Source: Pseudomonadota bacterium (GTDB lineage Bacteria; Pseudomonadota; Gammaproteobacteria; Burkholderiales; Burkholderiaceae_B). From it: DNA of 64,000 nt. The stretch's first letter is position 1; every line of letters begins with the position of its first letter. The notes below the pieces were generated by a model. That model saw nothing but the letters and a program-made list of their open reading frames with translations. It was not told the DNA's origin and did not search any database. Below are positions 1 through 8,822 of the stretch, piece by piece. The stretch spans positions 12,808 to 76,807 of the forward strand of contig JAEWEV010000032.1 of NCBI GenBank assembly GCA_023389155.1, written 5' to 3'. The translations under genes were made by a program, and so were the position numbers.

Positions 1-741
1 GGCGTTTTCGTCACTTCACTGTATTCGTTCCGCGTGTACTTCCTGGTCTTCCACGGCAAACCGCGCTTCAATACCGATGAGCATGCGCATCATAGCCATG
101 CCGAGGCAGACAATGCGCACGGGCATGATGATGCCCATGACCATGGCGAGCACCATCATGGCGGCAAGCCTCACGAGTCGCCATGGGTCGTGACCCTGCC
201 ACTGGTGCTTCTTGCCATCCCATCTGTTGTGGTGGGTGCCTGGGCCATTGCGCCTTTGCTATTCGGTGATTTCTTCAAGGGTGTGATTGCGGTTTCCGAG
301 CATCATCCTGCCATGGAAGAACTGGCCCACGAATTCCACGGCTGGGTTGCTTACGGACTTCATGCCTTCACCACCGTTCCGTTCTGGCTCATGATTGCCG
401 GCCTGGTCGTTGCCTGGTATTGCTATCTGATCAATCCTGCGCTGCCAGCGAAGGTATATCGGTCTTTCTCTGGCGTGAACCGGGTTCTGGAAAACAAATA
501 CTATGTTGACTGGGTCAACGAGAATGTGTTTGCCCGTGGCGCCCGTGCGCTGGGTTCGGTGTTCTGGAACGTTGGTGACAAGGGCGTGATCGATGGCGGA
601 ATGGTGTCCGGCAGTACACGTCTGGTCGGCCTGGTGGCTGCCATCAGCCGTCATCTGCAATCCGGATACATCTACCATTATGCGTTCGCCATGATCGTCG
701 GCGTGATTGCCTTCATTTCAATATTTGTGCTGGTACTTTAA
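1..741 (+). CDS. nuoL: NADH-quinone oxidoreductase subunit L, 3' part
   Basis: C-terminal part of NuoL, the distal antiporter-like membrane subunit of proton-pumping complex I. The reading frame is open from base 1, so the gene begins outside the window. The first residues carry the NuoL signature ending in FHGKPR. A His/Asp-rich cytosol-facing stretch follows (about residues 18-55 of the visible part, roughly bases 73-177). Then come the PHESP motif and hydrophobic helices, with the long lateral-helix region near the end. nuoM follows 10 bp later and nuoN after it, the standard nuo operon order. The His-rich stretch is longer than in enterobacterial NuoL, but I recall similar stretches in other Burkholderiales. 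Confidence 0.97.
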   Translation, partial: GVFVTSLYSFRVYFLVFHGKPRFNTDEHAHHSHAEADNAHGHDDAHDHGEHHHGGKPHESPWVVTLPLVLLAIPSVVVGAWAIAPLLFGDFFKGVIAVSEHHPAMEELAHEFHGWVAYGLHAFTTVPFWLMIAGLVVAWYCYLINPALPAKVYRSFSGVNRVLENKYYVDWVNENVFARGARALGSVFWNVGDKGVIDGGMVSGSTRLVGLVAAISRHLQSGYIYHYAFAMIVGVIAFISIFVLVL

Positions 742-751
742 GATGGGCGAA

Positions 752-2233
752 ATGACTTCTACCTTACCCTGGCTGTCCCTGGCAATTTTTGTGCCTATCG
801 TTGCCGGTATTCTGGTTCTGATCATGGGCAGCGATGAACGTGCGGATTTCACGCGCAAACTGGCGCTCTTTGGCTCTTTGATCGGTTTCCTGGTCACGCT
901 GCCCCTGTATTTTGGCTTTGACGGCTCTACTGCACAGATGCAGTTCGTCGAGAAAACGCCATGGATCGAGGCATTCTCTGCCACCTATCACCTGGGCGTT
1001 GACGGCATTTCCATGTGGTTGGTTCTGCTCACTTCCTTTATCACAGTGATTGTGGTTGTCGCCGGCTGGGAGGTCATTACCAAGCGCGTTGCTCAGTATA
1101 TGGCGGCGTTTCTGATCCTGTCGGGTCTGATGGTTGGCGTGTTCGCTGCGCTGGATGGTCTGCTGTTCTACATATTCTTTGAAGCCACACTGATTCCGAT
1201 GTATATCATTATCGGGGTGTGGGGTGGTCCCAACCGTGTGTATGCAGCTTTCAAATTCTTCCTTTACACGCTGCTGGGCTCACTGCTCACATTGGTGGCA
1301 TTCATTTATCTCTACTCCCAGACCGGCACTTTTGATATCCTGGCCTGGCATCAGGCAAAATTGGGCTATACGCCGCAAGTGCTGATTTTCTTTGCCCTGC
1401 TGGCTGCCTTTGCCGTGAAAGTGCCCATGTGGCCAGTGCACACGTGGTTGCCTGATGCTCACGTTGAGGCGCCAACGGGCGGTTCAATTGTGCTGGCGGC
1501 CATCATGCTGAAACTGGGGGCTTATGGTTTCTTGCGTTTTTCCCTGCCAATTGCACCCGATGCTTCGCATAGCATGGCCGGCCTGATGATCGCACTGTCA
1601 CTGATTGCAGTGATCTACATTGGCCTGGTGGCGATTGTTCAGGACGACATGAAGAAACTGGTGGCGTATTCATCCGTTGCCCACATGGGTTTTGTGACGC
1701 TGGGTTTTTTCCTCTTCAATACTGCAGGTATGGAAGGGGCGATCATTCAGATGATCTCGCATGGCTTTGTCTCGGGCGCGATGTTCATGTGTATCGGCGT
1801 GCTGTATGACCGATTGCATACGCGTCGCATCGCCGATTATGGCGGTGTGATCAATACCATGCCCAAGTTCGTCACGTTCTTCGTGCTCTTCTCCATGGCC
1901 AATAGCGGTCTGCCGGCAACCAGCGGATTTGTCGGTGAGTTCTATGTGATTCTTGGCGCAGTGGAACACAATTTCTGGATTGGTCTGCTTACTGCAACCG
2001 CCCTGATTCTGGGTGCTTCCTACTCATTGTGGATGGTCAAGCGTGTCGCATACGGTGAAATCACGAATGAAGCCGTGAAACAAATGAAAGATGTCAGCTG
2101 CCGCGAATACGCGCTGCTGGCAATACTGGCCATCTTCGTGCTGGTAATGGGTATTTATCCAAAACTCTTTACCGACGTCATGCATGTGTCTGTTCAGCAT
2201 CTGCTGGATCACGTGGCCATTTCTAAACTGTAA
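752..2233 (+). CDS. nuoM: NADH-quinone oxidoreductase subunit M
   Basis: NuoM is the second antiporter-like proton-translocating membrane subunit of complex I. The protein is about 493 residues and almost entirely hydrophobic (around 14 helices). It has the conserved Glu in FFEATLIPMYIIIG and the Lys/His helix KVPMWPVHTWLPDAHVEAPT. The start is ambiguous. An ATG at 743 is in frame, but the ATG at 752 has an AAGATGG-like ribosome-binding site, and the family N-terminus (TLPWLSLAIF) follows it directly, so 752 is preferred. It sits between nuoL and nuoN with spacings of about 10-12 bp, consistent with one operon. Confidence 0.97.
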   Translation: MTSTLPWLSLAIFVPIVAGILVLIMGSDERADFTRKLALFGSLIGFLVTLPLYFGFDGSTAQMQFVEKTPWIEAFSATYHLGVDGISMWLVLLTSFITVIVVVAGWEVITKRVAQYMAAFLILSGLMVGVFAALDGLLFYIFFEATLIPMYIIIGVWGGPNRVYAAFKFFLYTLLGSLLTLVAFIYLYSQTGTFDILAWHQAKLGYTPQVLIFFALLAAFAVKVPMWPVHTWLPDAHVEAPTGGSIVLAAIMLKLGAYGFLRFSLPIAPDASHSMAGLMIALSLIAVIYIGLVAIVQDDMKKLVAYSSVAHMGFVTLGFFLFNTAGMEGAIIQMISHGFVSGAMFMCIGVLYDRLHTRRIADYGGVINTMPKFVTFFVLFSMANSGLPATSGFVGEFYVILGAVEHNFWIGLLTATALILGASYSLWMVKRVAYGEITNEAVKQMKDVSCREYALLAILAIFVLVMGIYPKLFTDVMHVSVQHLLDHVAISKL

Positions 2234-2245
2234 GACTGAGTCATC

Positions 2246-3727
2246 ATGGAAAATCAATTTAATTTTGCACTTGCCGCGCCTGAGATTGTCCTGCTGGTCA
2301 TGGCCATGGGCATACTGGTTTACGATGCATTCAGTCAGGAAGCCACTCGCAAAACCACGTATGTGTTTTCACTCTGCACACTCGTCATTCTGACGGTGGT
2401 CTCGCTGATGCAGTGGAACTCGGCAGTAATGGGCACCACGTTCTACGGTATGTATGTGGCCGATCCCATGGCCCATTTCCTGAAAATCTGTTCCTATCTG
2501 GCGGTATTGGCAACGCTGATTTACAGCCGGCAATATGTCGTCGATCGTGACATGTCAAAATCTGGCGAAATCTATCCGCTGACCTTGTGCGCGCTGCTCG
2601 GGCAAATGGTGATGATTTCAGCCAGTAGCATGCTGACCATCTATCTTGGTCTGGAATTGATGTCGCTTGCCCTGTATACGCTGGTTGCGTTGCGTCGTGA
2701 TTCCCTGGTTGCAACCGAATCGGCCATGAAATATTTCGTGCTGGGTGCAATGGCCTCCGGCTTCATGCTTTACGGTATTTCCATGGTTTATGGTGCCACC
2801 GGGCATGTGGATCTTGCCGGTGTGGCGCAGGTCATTCGCAGTGGACAGGCCGGTGAAATGACACTGGTCCTGGGTACGGTCTTTATCGTGGCCGGCCTTG
2901 CATTCAAACTGGGCGCAGTTCCATTTCATATGTGGATTCCTGACGTGTATATGGGTGCTCCTACCGCGATTACGCTGACACTGGGTGCTGCCCCCAAGCT
3001 TGCCGCGCTGGCCATTGCGCTTCGGCTGCTGATCGAAGGCCTCAATGGGGTTGCGCTGAGCTGGCAACCCATGCTGATCATTCTGTCTGTGCTGTCGCTG
3101 GCCATTGGTAACCTGACGGCGATCATGCAGACCAACTTCAAGCGCATGCTGGCATATTCCACCATTTCGCATGTCGGCTTTGTCCTGCTGGGTCTGCTCT
3201 CTGGTGTAGCGGCAAACGGTACGGTGATGAGTGGCGCCTATGCGTCATCCCTGTTCTATATCGTTACCTACGTACTGACAACACTGGTCAGCTTCGGTCT
3301 GGTGCTGCTGATGAGTCGTCAGGGGTTTGAATGCGAAAATATTGATGATCTCAAAGGCCTGAATCAGCGCAGTCCATTGATGGCTTTTGGCATGCTGCTG
3401 CTGATGTTCTCTCTTGCAGGCATCCCGCCGCTGGTCGGCTTTCAGGCCAAACTGGTAGTTTTGCAGGCTGTGGTGTCTGCCGGACATGTATGGCTGGCCA
3501 TTTACGCGGTCATCTGCTCATTGATTGGTGCTTTCTATTATCTGCGCGTAGTCAAGGTTGTATATTTCGATGAGCCGGTGCAGAATGTGCCCGCTCCCGA
3601 TACCTCTTGGTCTTTCCGCAGTGGTGTCATGTCCGTCAATGGCGCGCTGATCATTCTACTGGGCATTTTGCCTGGCGGACTGATGGCCCTGTGCATGCAG
3701 GTTATTGAGGCCTCGCTGAAATTCTGA
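2246..3727 (+). CDS. nuoN: NADH-quinone oxidoreductase subunit N
   Basis: NuoN is the third antiporter-like subunit of complex I (493 aa). Evidence: polytopic membrane protein; the conserved LGLELMSLALYTLVA segment with the functional Glu; the Lys-containing helix KLGAVPFHMWIPDVYMGAPT; the motif NFKRMLAYSTISHVGF typical of the family. ATG start 12 bp after nuoM. It is the last canonical nuo gene and is followed 12 bp later by a DUF2818 gene, an arrangement I recall from other Burkholderiales. Confidence 0.97.
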   Translation: MENQFNFALAAPEIVLLVMAMGILVYDAFSQEATRKTTYVFSLCTLVILTVVSLMQWNSAVMGTTFYGMYVADPMAHFLKICSYLAVLATLIYSRQYVVDRDMSKSGEIYPLTLCALLGQMVMISASSMLTIYLGLELMSLALYTLVALRRDSLVATESAMKYFVLGAMASGFMLYGISMVYGATGHVDLAGVAQVIRSGQAGEMTLVLGTVFIVAGLAFKLGAVPFHMWIPDVYMGAPTAITLTLGAAPKLAALAIALRLLIEGLNGVALSWQPMLIILSVLSLAIGNLTAIMQTNFKRMLAYSTISHVGFVLLGLLSGVAANGTVMSGAYASSLFYIVTYVLTTLVSFGLVLLMSRQGFECENIDDLKGLNQRSPLMAFGMLLLMFSLAGIPPLVGFQAKLVVLQAVVSAGHVWLAIYAVICSLIGAFYYLRVVKVVYFDEPVQNVPAPDTSWSFRSGVMSVNGALIILLGILPGGLMALCMQVIEASLKF

Positions 3728-3739
3728 CACTGAGCTGAT

Positions 3740-4246
3740 ATGTATCCTTCCGAGTCGATCTGGATCTTCATTATTCTGGCGTTTGTCTTTGCCATGGCGC
3801 CGTTCCTGACGGAACGCGCCTTTGTGTTCACCTTGTGGTCACAGACTGGTGAACCAGAAAGGCCATTCTGGTTTTATCCCTTGCGTGCGCTGGTTTCCTA
3901 TGCCGTTATCGCTGCAGGATGCTGGTTGCTGGCAACGCAGGCGGGGAATTTGCCTTATATGATCGCGGCAGCAGTATTGCTGGGCCTGGTTTTGTATGTG
4001 CCTGGTGCGGTAGTAACACCAAATGTACCCGTCAAGCACGTCAGCACCCGACTAATGGAAGTACTGGCAGGGTATTTTGTGGTGGGCGCCATTGGGTGTG
4101 CCATTGAAGCCAATTATGCGAATCCGTCAGCAAAGAACTGGGAGTTCTACACGATTGCAGCATGCCTGTATGTGGTGCTGGCTTACCCCGGTTTTGTCTG
4201 GCGGCATCTCATGAAGCACCCCGTGCGCCGTCATAAGTCGGCCTGA
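3740..4246 (+). CDS. DUF2818-like membrane protein downstream of nuoN
   Basis: Small membrane protein of unknown function, 168 aa, starting 12 bp after nuoN and ending just before the operon terminator, so presumably co-transcribed with complex I. About five hydrophobic helices are visible. The N-terminal part (residues 1-40) and the C-terminal part (about 105-160, containing YFVVGAIG, a WEFY element and YPGFVWR) resemble the DUF2818 family that follows nuoN in Burkholderiales. As I recall, that family is usually about 100 residues, so this copy appears to carry roughly 60 extra residues (about 40-100, two more membrane segments). No function is assigned. A role in complex I assembly would be guesswork based only on position. 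Confidence 0.8.
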   Translation: MYPSESIWIFIILAFVFAMAPFLTERAFVFTLWSQTGEPERPFWFYPLRALVSYAVIAAGCWLLATQAGNLPYMIAAAVLLGLVLYVPGAVVTPNVPVKHVSTRLMEVLAGYFVVGAIGCAIEANYANPSAKNWEFYTIAACLYVVLAYPGFVWRHLMKHPVRRHKSA

Positions 4247-4266
4247 GCGGTATTTTCAGATCATAT

Positions 4267-4307
4267 AAAAAAATCCCGGCGGAGCCATGCTCTGACCGGG
4301 ATTTTTT
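4267..4307. terminator. Intrinsic terminator, nuo operon / DEDDh exonuclease
   Basis: Arms AAAAATCCCGG and CCGGGATTTTT flank a loop of about 15 bases, with an A-run on the left and a T-run on the right. It can therefore terminate the nuo operon on the plus strand and the convergent minus-strand exonuclease transcript. The rest of the interval to 4531 shows no gene. Confidence 0.9.
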
Positions 4308-4531
4308 AACAGCTGCGGCATAACAGGGGGCAAGCCTCTGATTTCAGCGGTTGCAGATTGGAAGATAAGGTTTTTGTTACGGTAATGGCAGGGTAGTGCT
4401 GGGCAGGGAAGTGAAGATTCTTATAACGGTCACGGCAGAATAGACAGATAGCATTCTTGTCACGACCTTGGCAGTGCAGGTAAGTCAAGTGCCTTATGAT
4501 TGCCATGGAAGATCCGGAACGGAGGACGTTA

Positions 4532-5239
4532 TCACTGGCCCAGCAGGCGTCGATACTGTCTTTCCACGGTACTCAGGCTGTTGAGCGTGCGCCATCCCTG
4601 TTGTTCGCATTTCCTGTTGATGCATAAGAAAAGTTCAGCCGTAGCAAGTGCATCGGCGACGGCGTTGTGGCGTCGGTGGTTGTGGATACCGAACACGCGC
4701 ATCCAGTCATCCAGCGTTTTGTGATGCAGGGCATGCTCACGATCCAGGGCGGGAGCGAGATAGGCCAGATCAATCCATTGGCGTTTTTTCAAATCGGTCT
4801 GCAGCCAGGTTTTCAGACTCTTTTCCAGCATGACCTGATCAAAATTCACATGGAAGGCAACCAGGGGGTCCGGACCGATATATTCCAGAAACTGCATGAG
4901 TGCTTCGGCAGGTTCAATGCCGCTGCGCTGCTTTCCACCGGCGATGCCATGAATCAGGATATTGCTTTTGCTGCTGGTCTTTTCCTGACGCAGCACAATA
5001 TCAAAGGCGTCTTCAAGAACAATGCGACCTTGCTGTATGGCGATGGCGCCGATGGCGATCAGCGTATCCTTCTTCAGGTCAAGGCCACTGGTTTCCACAT
5101 CCAGGACAACCAGGCGGCTGTCATGTACGTTGTTGTCGCCACTTGCGAGCGGCAGCGCCTGCCATGCCTCAAAGCGCGCCTGCAGCGAAGGCGCAAGCGT
5201 GTGCTGCGAGGCCGAACGGAACAGCTTGAACAGATTCAT
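4532..5239 (-). CDS. DEDDh-family 3'-5' exonuclease (DnaQ/PolC epsilon-like)
   Basis: Predicted 3'-5' exonuclease of the DNA polymerase III epsilon/DEDDh superfamily, 235 aa. The ExoI motif is VVLDVETSGLD (Asp and Glu metal ligands) at about residues 48-58. ExoII is around FHVNFDQVML, and ExoIII includes the conserved HNAVADALATAEL (His and Asp). The start is set at the ATG at 5239, which has GGAG about 7 bases upstream; the longer frame begins with GTG at 5260. It lies 141 bp downstream of the DUF294 gene on the same strand. I recall this pairing (cNMP/CBS/DUF294 protein with a DnaQ-like exonuclease) in many proteobacteria. The substrate is not known. Confidence 0.9.
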   Translation of the reverse strand: MNLFKLFRSASQHTLAPSLQARFEAWQALPLASGDNNVHDSRLVVLDVETSGLDLKKDTLIAIGAIAIQQGRIVLEDAFDIVLRQEKTSSKSNILIHGIAGGKQRSGIEPAEALMQFLEYIGPDPLVAFHVNFDQVMLEKSLKTWLQTDLKKRQWIDLAYLAPALDREHALHHKTLDDWMRVFGIHNHRRHNAVADALATAELFLCINRKCEQQGWRTLNSLSTVERQYRRLLGQ

Positions 5240-5260
5240 GTTCGGCTCCGGTATGAACAC

Positions 5261-5313
5261 GATGAGCCGGATGAACGGAATAAGCCGAATACGCAGAATA
5301 AGCCGAGTACACG
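5261..5313. repeat. Short imperfect tandem repeat, period about 18 bp
   Basis: Two near-identical copies of GAATAAGCCGAATAC (5278-5292) and GAATAAGCCGAGTAC (5296-5310) lie 18 bp apart. They are preceded by a degenerate copy (GATGAGCCGGATGAAC, 5261-5276). The array lies immediately upstream of the exonuclease ribosome-binding site, in the leader of the minus-strand gene. It may be replication slippage or a regulatory element. Confidence 0.75.
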
Positions 5314-5380
5314 CCCGCGCATCTGTCTGACGTCTTGTCCCACTACTGCCAGTGCAGGGTCGGGGTGAAGGCTGATGATG

Positions 5381-7267
5381 TCAAAGTGCATATTTGACCG
5401 CCAGCATGCTCTGCAGGGATTTGGCCAGGCGAAACGCTTCACGAAGGATGCGGTTATCCAGGGCATTCAGGGTCGCAGGATTGATCTGATTGGTATAGCC
5501 CGCGTCTGTCTTTTTGGCCTGATGATGCAATTGCATTCTCAGCAGTTGAATATAAAGGAATGATTCGCTGTACGCATCTGCCTGTTCCTTGCGCAGCCCG
5601 GCCAAGGGGCCGGCTTCCTTCAGCCGCAATACGGTGTTAGTCTGCGAACTGCCGGCCCGCAGTGCGAGAACGCGCGCGGCGTCAACAAAAAGAACCGCAG
5701 CCTGGGTTTTCAGATCCAGGGTGTTGTTTTCACCGGTAACAAAGTCCCTGAAAAGACCAAGCGGTGGCTTGCGAGACACGGCATTCTGGGTGAGGAATCG
5801 CAGGAACACCGGATGCTGGGGGACGACATGGTTGAGCCATTGGCGCAGCTCAGTCGCCAGTTGCATGTTCCCGTCCAGTGCCCGGAAATCAAAGAAAATG
5901 GTGGAGTGCATAATGGCTGCGGGATCGGGGCTGCTGATCCAGCTGTTGAATCGCTGGCGCCATTCTTCCGTGCTAAGGCACCACTCGGGATTGGAAGCCA
6001 TGATATTCCCCTGACACAAGGGAAAGCCACAGGCGTCCAGGGTGTGATTGACGTCGCGGGCGAAGTCAAGCAGTATGCGTCGTGTCGAAGACTTTTCCTG
6101 ATTTGCGCTGGCGTGGAAAATAATGCCATTATCCTGGTCGGTATAGAGCGTCTGCTCCATGCGTCCTTCTGACCCCAGTGCGAGCCAGCAATAATCCAGT
6201 TGCTGCACTTGCGGATGGTGATCGCGCATCAGCCGCGATACCTGGACCAGTGTCAGGTCATTCAACGCAGAGATAATCTGCGTGATCTGCTCCACGCCGA
6301 TACCCTGAGCCATCATGTTGTCGCCAAGCTTGCGGATGTCTTCGCAGCAGGTCACGATGTCTTTTACCGACTGCGCCGCCTGCAGGCGCAGGTTAATCTG
6401 GCGCAGGCTGATTCGCTGCAGCGAGAACAGATCCTTTTCGGATACCATGCCTTGCAGGGTGCCGCTTTGCGGATCGGCGACCACAATGTGCCGAAAGCCG
6501 TGTCGGGCCATGATCAGGGCGGCTTCGGAAGCGGGCGCCGTCGGGGGCAGGGATACGGGATCGGCAGTAATATAGGTGGAGAAGGGCAGGTCCAGGTCTG
6601 CCTGCGGCAGTGCAACGCGATTGAGCAGATCCTGAAGGGTAAAAATGCCGACTGCCTGGTTCCTTTCATCAACGGCAATGATGGATCCGACTTGCTGATC
6701 CTTCATATGACGCAGTACTTCGCGCAGGGGCATGGTGAGCGGGCAGGTGACGGGTTCCCTGCGGATCAGATCTCGCAGCGCCATGCTCAGTGCATGCTGT
6801 TCCGCACTGCTTCGATTGTACTGGGCCTGTATGATCTGCTTGGAATACTCCAGAAGCAAGGCCGTTCGCTGTTCGCAGTAGTCGCGAAAGACGGGAGATT
6901 CTGCGCGCAGTTGCTGAAAACCGGCAAGGCTCAATTCATAGACAAAGGTATCGGTGGCCGCGACGAACTGGCTGCCTGGAGAACGGCTCGCCAGTATGGC
7001 CCCTAGCGGAAAACATTCTCCTTCGTGCAACTCGAAGGTATCGCGATACTGACGTTCGGAACTGGCAAGCTGCTCCGTCTGAACAATACCCTGTTTGACA
7101 ATATAAAAGGTGTCGGGCGGCGGGGCGTTGGCCGCGATGATAGTTTCATCTTTTTCGAAGTAATTGATTTTCAGCCGGCCAGCCAGTGCCTGCAGTACGT
7201 CGTTCCGCATATTCTGGAACGGTGGAAACCGCTTCAGATGATCAACGATGGCCAGGTTCAGGTCCAT
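5381..7267 (-). CDS. cNMP-binding / CBS-pair / DUF294 putative nucleotidyltransferase
   Basis: Multidomain soluble protein of 628 aa. An N-terminal cyclic-nucleotide-binding-like domain (about 10-130, with FHEGECFPLGAILA-type residues) precedes a tandem CBS pair (about 165-290; both copies contain the GIFTLQDL / GMVSEKDLF type end). Next is the DUF294 nucleotidyltransferase domain with the GSEGRMEQTLYTDQDNG motif (GSxGR with paired Asp, about 375-395), and a C-terminal helical DUF294 domain. By analogy with GlnD-like nucleotidyltransferases it may modify a partner protein in response to a bound nucleotide; the partner is unknown. The start was chosen at the ATG at 7267, where GGGGA lies 6-7 bases upstream, rather than the longer frame at 7318. 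It is upstream of the DEDDh exonuclease and probably co-transcribed with it. Confidence 0.9.
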   Translation of the reverse strand: MDLNLAIVDHLKRFPPFQNMRNDVLQALAGRLKINYFEKDETIIAANAPPPDTFYIVKQGIVQTEQLASSERQYRDTFELHEGECFPLGAILASRSPGSQFVAATDTFVYELSLAGFQQLRAESPVFRDYCEQRTALLLEYSKQIIQAQYNRSSAEQHALSMALRDLIRREPVTCPLTMPLREVLRHMKDQQVGSIIAVDERNQAVGIFTLQDLLNRVALPQADLDLPFSTYITADPVSLPPTAPASEAALIMARHGFRHIVVADPQSGTLQGMVSEKDLFSLQRISLRQINLRLQAAQSVKDIVTCCEDIRKLGDNMMAQGIGVEQITQIISALNDLTLVQVSRLMRDHHPQVQQLDYCWLALGSEGRMEQTLYTDQDNGIIFHASANQEKSSTRRILLDFARDVNHTLDACGFPLCQGNIMASNPEWCLSTEEWRQRFNSWISSPDPAAIMHSTIFFDFRALDGNMQLATELRQWLNHVVPQHPVFLRFLTQNAVSRKPPLGLFRDFVTGENNTLDLKTQAAVLFVDAARVLALRAGSSQTNTVLRLKEAGPLAGLRKEQADAYSESFLYIQLLRMQLHHQAKKTDAGYTNQINPATLNALDNRILREAFRLAKSLQSMLAVKYAL

Positions 7268-7414
7268 GATTTTCCCCATGATCGTTATCGTGATGAAATC
7301 GTGTGCTGGCTTGTACAATGCCCGGCGATTTACCGCGAGGAATCAGTCCCGTGCATTGTGTTGCTATGATTCAGTCTCGTGCCATGATGGGATTCTACTC
7401 TGTCTTCCCACAGT

Positions 7415-7765
7415 CTACCGGTGTACGAGAATATTGATCAGTCGATTATAGGGGTCTCGCACGAAAAACCGGCGAACGCCCCACGGTTCGGAAACCGGGC
7501 CGTATTCGGGAGTGATGCCAGCAGCGGCGCAACGTTGCAATGCCTCGTCAAGATCGTCCACCTCAATGGAAAGGTCGGGGGTTGGCGTACCCGAGCCGCC
7601 TTCGGTCGCGATGCTCAGTTGCGTACGCATGCGCTCATTCGATCCGAAAGTGATGAGCCAGCCATGGTCCATGAGTAGATCCATACCCAGTACGTCTTGG
7701 TAGAAGGCGCGGGCGGCAGCGGTGTCTGTGCAATGAATATTGGCAACAATTCGTTTGACTTTCAC
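7415..7765 (-). CDS. VOC-superfamily (glyoxalase-like) protein
   Basis: Protein of 116 aa with a single glyoxalase/bleomycin-resistance/dioxygenase fold pattern. The beta-alpha-beta-beta-beta motif begins at IVANIHCTD, an AAARAFYQDVLGM helix follows, and the C-terminal part is FFVRDPYNRLINILVHR. A His near residue 11 and late acidic residues could be metal ligands. The GTG at 7765 has GGAGA about 7 bases upstream and fits the family N-terminus better than the TTG at 7786. Enzymatic activity cannot be deduced. It lies between serB and the DUF294 gene, all on the minus strand with gaps of about 140 bp. Confidence 0.85.
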   Translation of the reverse strand: MKVKRIVANIHCTDTAAARAFYQDVLGMDLLMDHGWLITFGSNERMRTQLSIATEGGSGTPTPDLSIEVDDLDEALQRCAAAGITPEYGPVSEPWGVRRFFVRDPYNRLINILVHR

Positions 7766-7901
7766 TGTGGTGTCTCCGTGACTCAAGGTAAAACAGCAAT
7801 TGGCTCGGCACTGTCATTGCCTGCAGCATCCTGTGCCGGACGACAGACATTTTCGAGGTGCAAACCCCTACTACATGACAGGCCAGGCTCCCCGTCTGGA
7901 T

Positions 7902-8777
7902 TTACTCTGCTTTCTGGGCGGCCTGCAGTACGTCTTTGCTGTCAAACCAGTTTAACACTGCATCCAGACCCGAGTAATTGATCCGGAACGCGGCTGCTTC
8001 CTGCAGCACAGGTTTGGCGCGGAACGCCACAGAATACCCGGCATTGGCCAGCATGGCCAGGTCATTGGAACCATCTCCCATGGCGATACACTGTTCGGCG
8101 GAAGCATTCAGCGTGATGGCGAGCGCCTTCAGGTGGGCGGCTTTACTGGCTCCATCCACAATGTGACCGAGCACCTGCCCGGTGAGTTTGCCGTTTTGTA
8201 CCTCCAGAACATTGGCATGAGTACTGTCCAGTCCCAGCCGTTCACGCAGTCTTTCGGTAAAAAAAGTGAAGCCACCTGATACCACCATCACGTGGACACC
8301 GGCAGCCTTCATTGTGCGTATCAGCTTTTCCGCACCGGTATTCAGTTGCAACCGTTCTTCGTAAACGCGCAACAGATCTTCCTCGTTAACCCCTTCGAGC
8401 AGGGCAACGCGCCGCCGCAGGCTTTCACTGAAGTCCCTGATTTCTCCACGCATGGCCGCTTCGGTGATGGCAGAAACTTCGGCTTTCCTGCCGACCATAT
8501 CGGCAATTTCATCGATACATTCGATATTGATGAGCGTGGAGTCCATGTCCATTGCCAGTATTTTCATTTCTCCCAGCGGGCGAATGACATCCAGCGTGGC
8601 GATATCCACCCGTTTGGCGGCGGCCCAGTCCTGCAATTCCTGCAGGGCTGACCCGTCTATGTCTTCAAGGCGCATGGCACATGCATTCAGTGGTGTGATT
8701 CGGTTGGCGCTGACCAGGGCAGCGGCCTGTTCAACCAGGTCATGGCGGATGCCGGGGGCTTGAAGTACGAGATGCAT
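7902..8777 (-). CDS. serB: Phosphoserine phosphatase
   Basis: HAD-family phosphatase catalysing the last step of serine synthesis (phosphoserine to serine), 291 aa. The N-terminal ~80 residues form a short ACT-like region. The catalytic motif I is MDMDSTLIN (nucleophile Asp near residue 79), motif II is VVSGGFT, and the late motif is GDGSNDLAML. Start ATG at 8777. It lies 45 bp downstream of mfd on the same strand. Confidence 0.96.
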   Translation of the reverse strand: MHLVLQAPGIRHDLVEQAAALVSANRITPLNACAMRLEDIDGSALQELQDWAAAKRVDIATLDVIRPLGEMKILAMDMDSTLINIECIDEIADMVGRKAEVSAITEAAMRGEIRDFSESLRRRVALLEGVNEEDLLRVYEERLQLNTGAEKLIRTMKAAGVHVMVVSGGFTFFTERLRERLGLDSTHANVLEVQNGKLTGQVLGHIVDGASKAAHLKALAITLNASAEQCIAMGDGSNDLAMLANAGYSVAFRAKPVLQEAAAFRINYSGLDAVLNWFDSKDVLQAAQKAE

Positions 8778-8822
8778 GGTAAGAAAGTCCGGGAATGTCG
8801 AATAATCAGAATTGAAATAGTG

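Noticed and set aside
73..177. His/Asp-rich stretch in NuoL as a metal-binding insertion
   Set aside because: As far as I recall, similar His-rich loops occur in NuoL of other Burkholderiales, so it is not unusual enough to report as a finding.
259..678. Long antisense frames opposite nuoL, ligA, smc, rne and other genes
   Set aside because: They mirror the codon structure of well-supported genes on the other strand and have no ribosome-binding sites or known products.
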